Positions 1-10,921 of a stretch of DNA of 64,000 nt are shown piece after piece. Source of the DNA: Talpa occidentalis (Eukaryota; Chordata; Mammalia; Eulipotyphla; Talpidae); contig NW_023601433.1 of the NCBI RefSeq assembly GCF_014898055.3, positions 71,717,683 through 71,781,682 on the forward strand. Direction: 5' to 3'. The notes under the pieces are model-generated. The model was not told the DNA's origin. It saw only the letters and a list, made by a program, of their open reading frames with translations, and did no database searches. The position numbers and the translations under genes are program-made. Position 1 is the first letter of the stretch; the number at the start of each line of letters is the position of its first letter.

Positions 1-150
1 AGAGGATTCACCAGAGACAGAGTGAGAGCAGAACAGGCAGATTGACTGAAATATACTGCTGAGGGGAGCAGCGGGCAAGACAGGAGCTCAGGATTCCTGG
101 CTGGGAATTGAATTTAGGCTGTAGCCATGATAGCCACCAGGGAGGCCCTA
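1..150 (-). repeat. tRNA-derived SINE, cut by window start
   Basis: This matches the body of the SINE seen seven more times in the window: the stretch 'ggattcaccagagacagag', then 'ctgctgaggggagcagc', then 'gacaggag'. Its head ends at 'ccaccagggaggccc'. The poly(A)-side end lies outside the window. It belongs to the head type lacking a clean box B (called H2 below) and is shorter than the other H2 copies. It lies antisense to the host gene. Confidence 0.85.
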
Positions 151-377
151 GGTTAAAAATTGTCAATAGAAGTCCATCAATTTCCCTCATTTTGGCCCCT
201 GCTCCCGTCCCCACCCTGACTTGTTACCTAGCCCAGAAGAAGGAGAGGAATTACCAGCAATTAAATTGCTTAAAAAGCATTTTTATTTAGTCTGCTTAAT
301 AAGAAAAAGCTCATAAAATAATTGGTAGGGGTAACTGGCTTGTGGTTGATGCTTCCCACAGAGTTTTAATTTACTTT

Positions 378-644
378 TAAACAGCTGTCTTGAGGTATAA
401 CTTATATACAGTTAGCCACACATATTTCAAGTGTACCAGCAGGTGAGTTTTGAGATATGTGCACACCTGGGAAATGGTCAACACAGTCAGGATACTGAAA
501 TCTTCAGCACACACATGACTCTGTGTAATCCCCCAGGAAACCCCTCATCTGCTGGCTGTTCCATTTCTAAAAAAGTGTTCTTTTTGGAGGCTGGCTTCTT
601 TCACTCAGAATAATTATTTTGGGATTCATCATGTTGTAGTATCA

Positions 645-676
<32 letters not shown>

Positions 677-1090
677 AGTAGTACCCCATGGTAGAGGTAG
701 ACCAGCTTGTTCACCCCTTCACCCTTTGATGGACATTTGGTTGTTTCCAGTTTCAGGGTCATTGCAAATGAAGCTGTCCAGAATAGTTGTGGGTGAGGCT
801 CCGTAGGACATCTGTTTTCTTTTCTCTTGGGTAAATGTTTAGGAGTGGAATGACTCCATTGTGTGGTAGGTGTACATTTTGCTTTTAAAGAAATTTGCAC
901 AGAGTTTTAAACACCAGAACTCGGTTCCTGGCCCATTTGTAGACGTCCTGTTGAGGGATTTGTACATCCCAACAAGGGGAGGCGATTTGGAATGATTTTC
1001 CACCGGTCTTGGGATTGACAGCTTGCTTTGTATTTTTATCCTTGGATCTTCTGAGTCATTTATTTCAAAATGATCGAGACAGTCCATTTT
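378..1090 (-). mobile_element. LINE-1 (L1M-type) 3' fragment
   Basis: The plus strand reads 'aacagctgtcttgaggtata', the degenerate reverse of an L1M 3' end. It continues through landmarks shared with the other L1M pieces here: 'catgttgtagtatca', 'gctgagtagtaccccatg' and 'tttgatggacatttggttg'. No open reading frame survives. An oligo-T run expanded inside it. The exact subfamily cannot be given by eye. Confidence 0.8.
645..672. repeat. poly(T) run of 28
   Basis: An uninterrupted run of 28 T lies inside the L1M fragment, where that L1 normally has mixed sequence. It is probably an expanded microsatellite or the tail of a lost antisense insertion. Confidence 0.95.
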
Positions 1091-1334
1091 AAGTAAAGCC
1101 CTTTATAGTCATATTAAAATGTCATAGTGACAAGAACAAAAAGACAAAAGGACAGTGTGAAGCAAGTGGGGTAAAATGTTTATTCTCATTGACTCTAGGA
1201 GATTGGTTGAAGCAAATTTATTATTATCTCTGTGAGTCTATAGATGTTTGAAAACTTTCAAATTGTGAAGAATTAGTAAAAAAATTCTGGCTTTAAATAC
1301 AAGATTTCCTCTCTATAAATACATCTTTTGTGGT

Positions 1335-2340
1335 AAGTTTGAGAAAGTTGTGGTGAAATACATATAAAACATACCATTGTCACTATTTTTTTACAGTGAA
1401 AAATTTAAATCTACATTTTAAATTTAGAATAAAAATTGTGTATTTCTACTGTTATACACACGTGTATGTATATATACATACAAGCAATAATGCAAGGACA
1501 AAGGATAATGTAATAAGTCAAGGAGAAAGTTCTAGAAAGTTCTTTAAGGATACACATCTCATTTTGACAGTAGTTGTTATTCCAGAAGGGGACTGGTATT
1601 TGAATGTAGAAAGAAAAAAAAACGAGTTTTGTCTGCATTGTTTAGATTCCTTTACAATGAGAATGGATTCATATCATGATTCATGTCATAAAATATAAAC
1701 AAAACTTGAAAATCTGATTTTAAAATTCTTCAATAATGTTCTATTTTCTAGAGTAGGGGTTAGCAAACTATGGCCCTGCCTGCATTATAACATTTCAAGG
1801 TGTACAATTAGTGACATTAAAGTGTATTCTCAATGTTATACAACTGTTATCGCTATTCAGTTCCAGAACTTTTCATACTCCCAAATGGAAACCCCTTAAT
1901 CAGTCCTCTCTGCCACCTCTGGTCTCTGGCAAACCATGAATGTGCATTCTGTCTCCATCACCTTGTCAGTTCTGGACATTCAATCTAAATGGTATTCTAA
2001 AGTACATATTCTTTTGTGTCTGGCTCCTTTTACTTTGCATAGTATGTTCAGGGTTCACCCATGTTGTAGCATGCATCACATCATTCTTTTTTATGCCTGA
2101 GTAATATTCCATTATGTATATAGGCTACATTCCATTATGTATATAGGTTTATCCATTCATCTGTTGATGGGCATTTGAGTGGTTTCCACCTTTTGACTTT
2201 TGTGAATAATGTTGCTTCAGACATGGGTATACAGTGTTTGTTTGAACACCTGTTTTCAATTCTTTGGGGTATATCCCAGGAATGGAATTGGTAGATTATG
2301 GTAATCCTATGCTTAACCTGTTGAAAGTAGACTTATTCCA
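1335..2340 (-). mobile_element. L1M-type fragments, interrupted
   Basis: An L1M-like start ('ggtgaaatacatataaaaca', 1352 on) is followed by about 380 bp I cannot assign. From about 1790 the L1 text resumes ('aaggtgtacaattagtgaca') and runs to about 2340, including 'gttgtagcatgcatcacatc'. A 23-bp tandem duplication (unit 'attccattatgtatatagg' plus four bases) sits at about 2106-2150. All of it is non-coding. The unassigned middle may be a diverged second insertion. Confidence 0.7.
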
Positions 2341-2511
2341 ACAGGAAAAAAAAAAGAAAAGAAATGTAAAGGTTACTAAGTAATACATGCATGTTATAAA
2401 ATGGAAAAGAACGTCCTACTTCTTTTATTCACTGCTGTTCCACAGTCTACTTTTCCCCACATTGGACACAGCATTTGTACATTTTCATATGTGAGGACAT
2501 CAGGACCCCTG

Positions 2512-2709
2512 ATGTAACAGAACCTCCTAGAACATAGCCCCACCTGCATCTCCTCATTCTTTGACATCTCCCTTGGTGTCTCTTAACTCTGAAGAGCCAC
2601 TAGAGATCAGGGGCAATAATAACTGGGCTAAGGACAGACAGCATGAAAATGTAAGCTTCTCAAAAACTCAAAAGCCAAAACACCATCGATTGTCTCTAGG
2701 GGACAAGAT
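2512..2709 (+). pseudogene. Intronic copy of part of the KIAA1671 large exon
   Basis: These 198 bases match 4654-4852 inside the large coding exon, in the same orientation. By hand alignment there are about seven or eight substitutions and a single-base deletion ('cctagaacat' here, 'cctagaaacat' in the exon), or roughly 96% identity. The copy is bounded exactly by a 12-bp direct repeat, 'tcaggacccctg', at 2500-2511 and 2710-2721, which the exon lacks. It has no poly(A) tail. The deletion breaks the reading frame relative to the exon, and no coding role is expected. It is an internal-exon fragment, not a processed copy of the whole message. Confidence 0.93.
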
Positions 2710-3107
2710 TCAGGACCCCTGCCCCCTTCTGTGGATCCAAAGGCTCCTGTAGTTTCCATCCTTTGCATGTATCAGCATTTACTTAGCCCGTTTTTGTGTT
2801 CTTTTACTTCCACAAACAGTGCTGTTCAAACATTCTTGTTCCACTTGTGTACATGGGCCATAAAAGAACCCTGAGAGGAAACTGACTGGATTAAAAGGAA
2901 ATGACATGCATAAGCAGTGCCCAAACATCACACCCACTGATGCTTTCTCACCGCAGAATTCTGGAGTGCTCGTTTCCCCACCCTGCTCAGTCTTTACAGT
3001 TTTAGGGTATTTTGCTGCAGTGATTTTAAAAGCGGCCCTTTCAATCATCTCGCTTCCTTTCCATTTCATGTCCTTTGACTTTCTTTGTTGTTGTTTTTGT
3101 TTCCCAG

Positions 3108-5891
3108 CAAAAGGAAGGGCATGGATTAGATGGAGCCCCCTCCCCAGCACGACCCTGGAAGCCTGTGCCGCTCCGGGAGAAGCCCAGGCAGACGGAGTGG
3201 AAAGACAGTTGTACCCGTGTCAGGGGTAACAGTGGGGATGACAGCGCCATGGGTGCCCCAAATCCTTATGACATCACTGCAGGGGACAATGGAGGCTTCA
3301 AGACCGTGCGGGCCACCATGTTTGAGCATCTCGTGGAGAGACACACTGTGACCACCCCTCCAGGCAACGTGGCTGCTGCCCGCCTGTCCGAGGCCAGACC
3401 CAGGCCCGAGTGGGGCTCCTGGCTGGGGAAGGATGCACCAGAAAAGACAGACTTCAAGAGAGAAAGCTCCAGGGGATTTGAAAATCCTGACCCTGAAAAA
3501 TGGGCACGGACGATGCTGTCGAATGGTGAGCCCAAACAGTATCACACGCCCCTCGGGGAGAAGTACCCTTCGGGTGAAAGATACAGTCACAGCCAGTTCC
3601 TCAAGCGCTCGGAGAACCCAGCACCCTCCCAGAGGGTCGAGCCCAAGTTTGACACCCTGCAGGCGGTGGGTGAGGGCACGCTCAGCAGCGAGGCCACTTC
3701 GGCGCTGGATGCAAAGGCCCCGGCAGCCGGGAGCTGCAGGTCCCGGCCCTCGCTGAAGGGGAAGCAGCTGTCCCTGGACAGCATTGCCATTGACCCAGAG
3801 TGCAGGCTGGAGGGGCCCGTGCAGAGGGCCAGTTCCTTGTGGGAAGCTCAAGGGACACATGAAGTCAGCCCAAAGCCTGACTTCCGAGAGCCGAAGGACA
3901 CGTTTGGGAGCAGCTGTCAGTCCTCCAAATGGACAGGTGGGCTGACTGTGAACTGGCATAAAGCCCCCATGGTGATCAGTGAAGAGAAAGGCAGGGGGCA
4001 GAGCCCCGAGGTGGCCAGGGAGCCCTCAGGGAAGCCCTGCAGCAGGGAGGCCATCTTGGCGAAGGCTGTCCAGGCTACCACCAGGGAGGCTCCACAAGAA
4101 GCTCACCAAGGGGTCGTTGGAGCAGGCGAAAGGGGTGGCCCCCCAGGATACCCTCTGGATCCTCCTTCCAGGCCTAAGGATGTGGCCTCTGACTTCCGAG
4201 CACGGCCACATCCAGACATGCGGGGGCAGACATCGGCCCTGGCTGTGGCTGCCTGCAAGGGTGAAGACAGGCCGGCCCCAGTACCCCTGCCAGAGACCAG
4301 GATGCGCAAGGCCAACTCCTCAGACCAGAGAATGGATAGGTGGCGGCGGCGGACTTTACCCCACGATGTGAAGTTTGATGAGTTTAACATCCTGGAGGCA
4401 CAACACTCTCCGAAGGTGGAGAAGAGAGGAATAGATTATTTGATGCATTCCGACACTGGCGCCTTAAGAAAACCTCAACTGTCCCACAATGGGGTTCCGA
4501 CCCAGGAGGGGAGCCCAGGTGTTTTACAAGACCCGACTCTTCCGACTGTGAAGCCAGGGTCTTCTGTGGAACCCAAGGCAACATTTTTTGCTGTGACATA
4601 TCAGATTCCAGATACTCAAAAATCAAAGAGCATTGTTAAGCCAGGGCCCCAAAACGTAACAGAACCTCCTAGAAACATAGCCCCACCTCCATCTCCTCAT
4701 TCTTTGACATCTCCCTTGGTGTCTCTTAACCATGAAGAGCCACTAGAGATCAGGGGCAGTAAAAACTGGGCTAAGGACAGACAGCATGAAAACGGAAGCT
4801 TCTCAAAAACTCAAAAGCCAAAACACCATCGATTGTCTCTAGGGGACAAGATTCTGGATCCTTCTAGTGAAAAAATCAGTGCTGATGCCTTATGGCGTCC
4901 CCGGGGACAGGAAGATGGTGCTGGTTTTCAGAACTATTGGAAGGACAGTGGGAGCAAGATGTCCCCCAACAATACTCCCCAAATGACTCCAGCTTTCAAA
5001 AGTCGTCAGAGATCCAGCGATCTTGTCAGGAGGAGGACTGAGGTGGTGAGTGAGACATTCCCAAGCAAAAACAAACATGGCTTCAGGTCCAGTGTCCTGG
5101 ACCTGGATGCCCTGATGGAGGAGTACAGGAAGCAGCCCACGAGAGACCCCGAGGAGGCTCAGGAGGGGCCAGCCACAGACCCTCGCCATTCTTGTCCAGA
5201 CAGGCAGGGCCAGCAAGGCGGAATGGAGCAGCCAAGGAGGAACCTGAGGGAGGTCTCGGAGGCTGAGGGTCACAGGAAACAAGACAGTTTTGCTGAAACA
5301 AACCAAGGTTCTTCTCCAACTCAGACATGCTCCCTGCGGACCACCATGAACACCAAATGCAACGCTCCCCTGTGGTCTCTGCCACCCTCAGCTTCTTCTG
5401 AAAAATATCCAGTGGCCTCTTCTGGCTCCGAGGGGCCCAGGAAAAAAGTCTTAGGAGTTGCTGAGGATGAACAAGAGGCCTTTGCTAGTAAACACGGTGG
5501 TGGGAAGTGTCTGAATTACCCAGCTGAGTCACAGCCCCCTGCCCGGGAAGATCCAGGCAGTGGGACCAGTATTTCACTCATGTCCTCCCCCACTGACCAG
5601 AAGAAAGGCACCCCAAGGAAACGCATCGGGAAGGAAGAGGAAGGAAGTGTAGCTCATTGGAGTGACCACCCACATGGCCATGGAAGGTCCCTGCTGGATG
5701 TCAAGAGGACTTACTCAGACAAGGGAGCCCCTTCCAAAATCCGAGAACAACTGTCCATCCTACAGGAAGCCAGAGAGAGGAGGCGAGAGCAACCCAAAGG
5801 GAGGCACAGCCTCTCCATGGAGAGTTCAAGGGATAAAGAGATCAAAATTGAACACTGTCCGAGAGCGTCTGGGATTCAAGATAGTCAAAAG
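3108..5891 (+). CDS. KIAA1671: KIAA1671 large internal coding exon (928 codons)
   Basis: This is the internal coding exon of the KIAA1671 orthologue, an uncharacterised protein of about 1,806 residues in human whose C-terminal region resembles that of tankyrase-1-binding protein TNKS1BP1. A pyrimidine-rich acceptor (ttgtttttgtttcccag) precedes 3108, and a consensus donor (AAG|GTGAGT) follows 5891. The exon is exactly 928 codons with no stop or frameshift, phase 0 at both ends; there is no initiator ATG because the N-terminus lies upstream. The product is rich in Ser, Pro, Arg, Lys and Glu and looks disordered, with no transmembrane segment or catalytic motif. Recognisable pieces are QKEGHGLDGA (codons 2-11), RRRTLPHDVKFDEFN (413-427), VLDLDALMEEYRKQ (663-676), and a charged, probably helical segment around IREQLSILQEARERRREQ (878-895). 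Codons 516-582 are the source of the intronic copy at 2512-2709. Identity rests on remembered human sequence. Molecular function is not established. Confidence 0.93.
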
Positions 5892-7869
5892 GTGAGTTTG
5901 AAGGCAGTTTTGCCAAACATTAGTTAAGTCTGTAGGCCAAGGTCTCTAACTCAGAACCTATGCAGGTCAGATGGTATATAAATGGATCGAGTCCAGCTTA
6001 GTGTGTGACTCTACGGAGTGGTGGGGATTGTGGCAGAGAGTTCATGCCTTATCCCAAAGAGCAATTGCTGCTCAATCTCAGCTGATTCTTGGCAAGTGAG
6101 ATTGGTGGTCCTGAGATGGCAGATCTGACTGATGAAGAGATGCTGAAAAATCCAGATTTTTGCCTGTAATTCCATTGTAATATGAGGACAATTTATAAAA
6201 TAATGATGTTAAGCCCAAAGAAAACATATTTGTGGGAAACCTTTGTGAGACCTCTGGCCTAGAGTGATGATAGGTATCATTTGTTGAGCACCCACTGTGT
6301 TCCATTAGATCATATCAAGTTCATTATTGTATCCCCAGTATGCAGCAGCAGGAATGACATCCTCTGAACATTCAGGAAATATTTATTGCATGAGTGAATG
6401 AGCAAGCTAGGTCATCTTCATGAATTTCCATGGAAGGAGGCCCATGCAAGTGGTAGATTTTAGGAAGTGATCCCCAGAACTGGTAAGGGACTGGAGCAAT
6501 GAGGCTGGAAGGGAAGCAGCAGTGATCCAGGTGGGTTGCTGAAACTTAGACTCACTGGACATTGCTGGGAAGCAGCATAGCTCACCTCTGAGCTGTTCTG
6601 TCCAAGGAACAAGAAACTAGGAGTATTTATTTTCCAGTTTCCCTCTGTCTTTGCCCGAGTCTGTTTCTGGGGTTAGCTACATTCAGACTCTTTTGTCCTG
6701 GCTGGCATCATGCTCAGCTGTGAGGGGAAACCCTCATGCTGCAGGACGCCACTGCCATACGTATGTAATTGAGTATTGGGCAGGGATACCACATCTGGGC
6801 TGGTGTGATCATCTCTTACAGGTGGAAAAAATTGAGCTCCAGAAAGGTTAAGTAACTTGTCCCAGTCACACAGCACCAAGTGACAAAACTTGTGTTTGAA
6901 CCCAGGTCTGGCCTCATACTCAGGCTTCCAAATGAGGAACCATAAAGGTGAGGAAGAAATCTGAAAACTGGAGCTTGCCCTAGGGGAGATTTTGATCTTT
7001 GTGGGGACAGAGGAAACAAGCATCTACTAGGAAATGACAGGATACAGAGTGAGGTGCTGGGGGAGAAGCCCACTGGGGTATCCTAGAGGAGGTGCTGGCT
7101 TGAACCCACCCTTGAGGAGTGGATATGCGTTTGGATGCCTGATGAAGGGTGATGAGGGTGTTCTTGGCGGGAGCACCACATGTGCAACATTTTGGAGATG
7201 GAGAAAAAACATGATGTGCTCTGGGGGCATCGTGGAGACTGACTCACCATGGGATGTTGCAGCAATTAAGCAGCAGGATAATAACAATAGATTAGGAAGT
7301 GAAGGCTCACCTACATTTAAGGGTGAGTAATGGTGGAGTTGGGCCTTGAACCTACATCTCTTCTAAGAGTCCCAAGATCTCTGACTACCAGGTTCAGATT
7401 TGCGTTTGGGGTTACCAGTTACCATCTGTGTATAAAGCGGTGGCATCTCCCTGTGCCTCAGTTTCCTCGGAGTTAATAAACACCACTATAGGCTGAGTGG
7501 AGGTGAAGGGCTCAGCTTGGGCTGGCACCCAGTGCAGGGCCAGCAGCGGGTCCTACAGAGCTATTCCCAGAGGGATTTCACCATCCCCCTCCCCCAGGCT
7601 GTTATTGTGGGAAGGGAGGAGGGAGGGAGAGGGAAGAGGCCACAGAAAGGTGACACTTCATCCGCCTGCCAGAGCCTTGTTCAGGGGCCCCCTAGCAGCA
7701 GGACTTTGGGGCCTTGTAGAGCGGCCCCTGCTCAGCCTTGGACGCCTGCCCAGGGCAGGGGCCCCAGGAGTGCTGGTTGTCAGGGGATCTGTTTTCTCAC
7801 CAAGGGATTGGGAAGCCTTGGATCAGCTCTCTGTTTCTCTTCTTTCCTGAACCAAAGATCTTCAGTTCT
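5892..7869 (+). other. Intron (first part), with old MIR fragments
   Basis: This is the start of the 7.4-kb intron between the two secure exons. A MIR in reverse lies at about 6800-6915 ('gaaaggttaagtaacttgtc', then 'tgtttgaacccaggtctgg'). A forward MIR piece sits at about 7380-7475 ('ctgtgcctcagtttcctcgg'). The remainder holds no gene or young repeat that I can recognise. Confidence 0.7.
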
Positions 7870-8300
7870 TAATAAGAGAGATGAATAAATGAAAGCAGTA
7901 TAGAAGTACAAAATGTTGGTTGTTGAAAACCTTACAGGAGTGCATAAAAAAGTGTCCCTCTAGACCCCCCTTTTCCTTTCCTGTCCCCCAGATGCAGCCC
8001 TGGTTACAGTTTTTGATGTCTTTTGGAATTTTCCTCCACTACCCAGTTGCTCAATAATCATATATGCATGTGTATGTAAAAGGAAATATGACAATTATAA
8101 ATGCATAATATAGTGATATAATATAGATGAGTATATCCTTTATTATTATTATATATTATATTAAATCTACACTGTAAGGAAAATATGACAATTTTAAATA
8201 CACACATAATGGATGTCATTGAATATATTTATTATAATATATGCTAAATATCATGTATTGTTATATTAATATAAATATATTTATAATTGTCTATGTTCCT
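7870..8300 (-). mobile_element. LINE remnant followed by AT-rich tract
   Basis: Text such as 'agtgtccctctagaccccc', 'cagccctggttacag' and 'catatatgcatgtgtat' resembles a reverse L1-type 3' region, with similar pieces at about 9085, 2340 and 45700. From about 8095 the sequence becomes a strongly AT-rich stretch with no ORF. A short segment around 'aaggaaatatgacaatt' occurs twice (8081 and 8176), indicating a local duplication of about 95 bp. Confidence 0.55.
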
Positions 8301-8571
8301 TATCACAAAAATAGTGAATGTCTGTTTAACATATTATAGAAACATGTGGTTTAGAAAGAAAATTTCCCCAAAATGATGAGTTTGGGGCACAGATTCCAGG
8401 CTGATGTATGGCCCTCAAGCCTGGGCAGTTTTGCGCCAAGGAGACGTTTCTGGTGGTGACACCTGCTTTTTTTTTTTTTAACTTGATGGCAAAATTCTGT
8501 GCATGCATCATCACCTTGTTTTTAGTGACTGCAAAGTATTTTCTTTTATCACTGAGCCCAGGCCTTTTAAA

Positions 8572-8863
8572 AAAAATTATTATATTTTTTTAAACCATCA
8601 GACACTTTATTGCTATTATTTATTTGTTTATTTTTTTGAGTAGAAGACCTGGGGTGTAGGCCAGAGGTGCAGGGGGTGAGAGGATTCACCAGAGACAGAG
8701 TGGGGAGTAGAACAGGTAGGTTTACAGAAATACACTGTTGAGGGGAGCAGCAGGCGTGACAGGAGAGGTCTGCTGTGTCCTGTGTGGGTCAATTCCCTGG
8801 CTGGGGGATGCAACTCAGGCCATAGTGGTGATAGCACTGAGAATTAATTCCCTGGGAGGCTCC
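8572..8863 (-). mobile_element. tRNA-derived SINE, head type H2, with TSD
   Basis: On the plus strand, an AT-rich/T-rich tail is followed by 'gtagaagacctggggtgtag', the common body ('gattcaccagagacagagtg', 'gaggggagcagcaggcg') and a head ending near 'gggaggctcc'. A 20-bp target-site duplication with one mismatch flanks it (8552-8571 and 8864-8883, starting 'ctgagcccaggc'). It lies antisense to the gene. Confidence 0.88.
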
Positions 8864-8883
8864 CTGAGCCCAGGCTTTTTAAA

Positions 8884-10921
8884 TCCAGACTCTTGCTCGT
8901 GGACAACTGGGTGGTTGGTTTTTGCCTTGGAAACGGGGTGTCCATAAGCATCTTGGTGTACCTCTTTGCTCCCTTGGGTGAGGAATTCTCCACTCAGCCA
9001 GTCTGAGTGGCCCCCCCTACCCTGCCTCTCCTCAGTCCCACACCCTCCTCCCCTCCATGTCTCTCCCCCTCTCATTTTCACTTCACAAACATTTATCAAA
9101 ACTTCATCCCAGACTCAATTATAGTATTTCACTTAATTATTTGTTTTAGTTTCAAAAATAAAAGTATAGAGTCAAACTTGCCGCATGCGTCCTCCTATTC
9201 CTCCCCAGGCAGTCATCACCTATTTTCTTATCTGTCCACATTCTTTCAGAATTTGCTTCTGAAAATACAAGCAAGTATGAATCCACACTCTTATTTTTGC
9301 CTCCCTTTTCCACAAGAGAGCGCTCTCTACAGAGGGGTGAAACTTGGGTCCCCTAAGGGAGCGACCTGGAGAATTCTAAAAGGTAGCAGGGCAGGGGGCT
9401 TCTGCCCCAGACCAATTTGGGTGGAATCTGTTAGTTTTAAAAGCTCCCCAGGGGGTTCTCTGCCAAGGTCTTAGCTGACCCCACTTATCTGCTGCCCACC
9501 CTCTTTATACAATGAACCCTCAAGGGTTTTGGGATTTAGCCCACAAAGAGCACCTCATTCTTTTGATGGTTGCCTAACAGAAGTGGGTGATATTTCTGAT
9601 CTTTGCTATTTTTAAGGTATGGATGCCTGCCATTTTGCACCTGTGCAGGCATGTCTGTGGTTCAGCCTGGCCATTGCCTAAGGGTGAGTGCGGTTGTCAC
9701 CTGCAGGACCATGCCAGCGTGCCCCTCAGCTGGGCTGCGCCTGTTTAGATCCTCCCTGGCAACACAGGGCTCTCACCCCTCAGCCTGTGTCCAGGGTGTC
9801 CTCTGCTGCTGGAGCTCCTGCCCCTCACCAAAACCTCACTCATCTCGTGCTGGCCATTTGTAGTTCCTTCCTCTGACCTGCTTCCTTATGTCCCGCCCTC
9901 CCTTTGGAATGTCAGTCCTTTTCTCAGTGAGTCCTTGGAGTCCTTTATTAGGAAGATGAACACTTTGTACCCTTACAGTTTGACTTTTCCCTGGAAACAA
10001 CACTGGACTGCAAATTGGACAGGTCTGGGACCGGCCTGTTTGTGACTCTCTAGCTGTGCGACTCCAGGCACCTTGCCAGGCCTGTCTGAGCCTCTTTTCC
10101 TCTTCTGGAAGGAGAACCTGCCAGCTTCATGGACTTGTTGGAGAATTTTCACGAGATACCATATGGTCCAGTTCCTGGCCCAGAGCCTATATAGGAGGTT
10201 GGGGGAAACCAGAAGTTCCTCGAGATAACCTCCCTCCCTCCACTCACTCACTACAGTGGCTTGAGGTACTAACCTCAGGACAGGGCCGGTTCTAGGCTTA
10301 AGGTTCCAGTCCAGCCTCCTGTGTCAGGCTGTGCCATCCAACATGGCAGCCACCAGCCCTGAGTAGTCATTAAAATTTAACTCAGTTAAAATGAAACAAG
10401 ATTGAAAGCCAATTCCTTAGTCTCACAGCCCAGATACAGAGCAGCCCCATGAGGGTGTGGCAGTGGACGGCACTGGTGTCGGGGACAGCAGACCTCAAGT
10501 GCGTGAGTGGGATCCTTCCGGGTGGACCAAGTCCAGGGAGATAGAAAAGGGGGTGACAGAGTTTGCTCTAAGGGGGTGGTCAGGGAAGGTCTCATGGGAA
10601 GGGATGGAAGGGATCTGGCCAGGATGATGAGATCTGTGGGGAGGAGGAAGAAGGGGCAGCTGAAGATGCCCAAGCATGGGGATGAGCTGGTCCTAGGGGT
10701 GCTGGAGGGACCCCAGTGAGCTCAGGGGGCTGACCAGAGCTGAGCTGGAGAGGTGAGCAGAGGTGACCACAAGGGAGCTACTTCTAGTCTTTGGGACCCC
10801 TGCCCTGCTGGACTGATGGGGTGAGACTGGAGGCGGGGAGCCCAGCAATGGTCCCCAGACAGGAGGTGACAGGGCTTACCGAAGGTGGTAACAGTGGAGG
10901 AGTTCAGAGCACTTTCCACAG
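8884..10921 (+). other. Intronic sequence with LINE and MIR remnants
   Basis: A degraded LINE piece lies at about 9085-9300 ('catttatcaaaacttcatcc', 'tcctcctattcctcccc'). A forward MIR lies at about 10010-10200 ('gtgactctctagctgtgcga', 'ctgagcctcttttcc'). The block 10500-10740 is purine-rich with several small spurious ORFs. No exon or gene is visible. Confidence 0.6.

Noticed and set aside
2561..2752. 63-codon ORF with KIAA1671-like protein text upstream of the large exon
   Set aside because: It looked like an additional small exon, but it is the intronic copy of exon bases 4654-4852. It carries a frameshifting deletion and no matching pair of strong splice sites.
3075..3107. Reading frame extending upstream of the large exon
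   Set aside because: It begins at a TTG with no ATG and runs through the polypyrimidine tract and AG acceptor, so it is intron. The coding part starts at 3108.
3126..3959. 277-codon minus-strand ORF opposite the large exon
   Set aside because: It is a shadow of the real coding exon on the other strand, with no independent splice sites.
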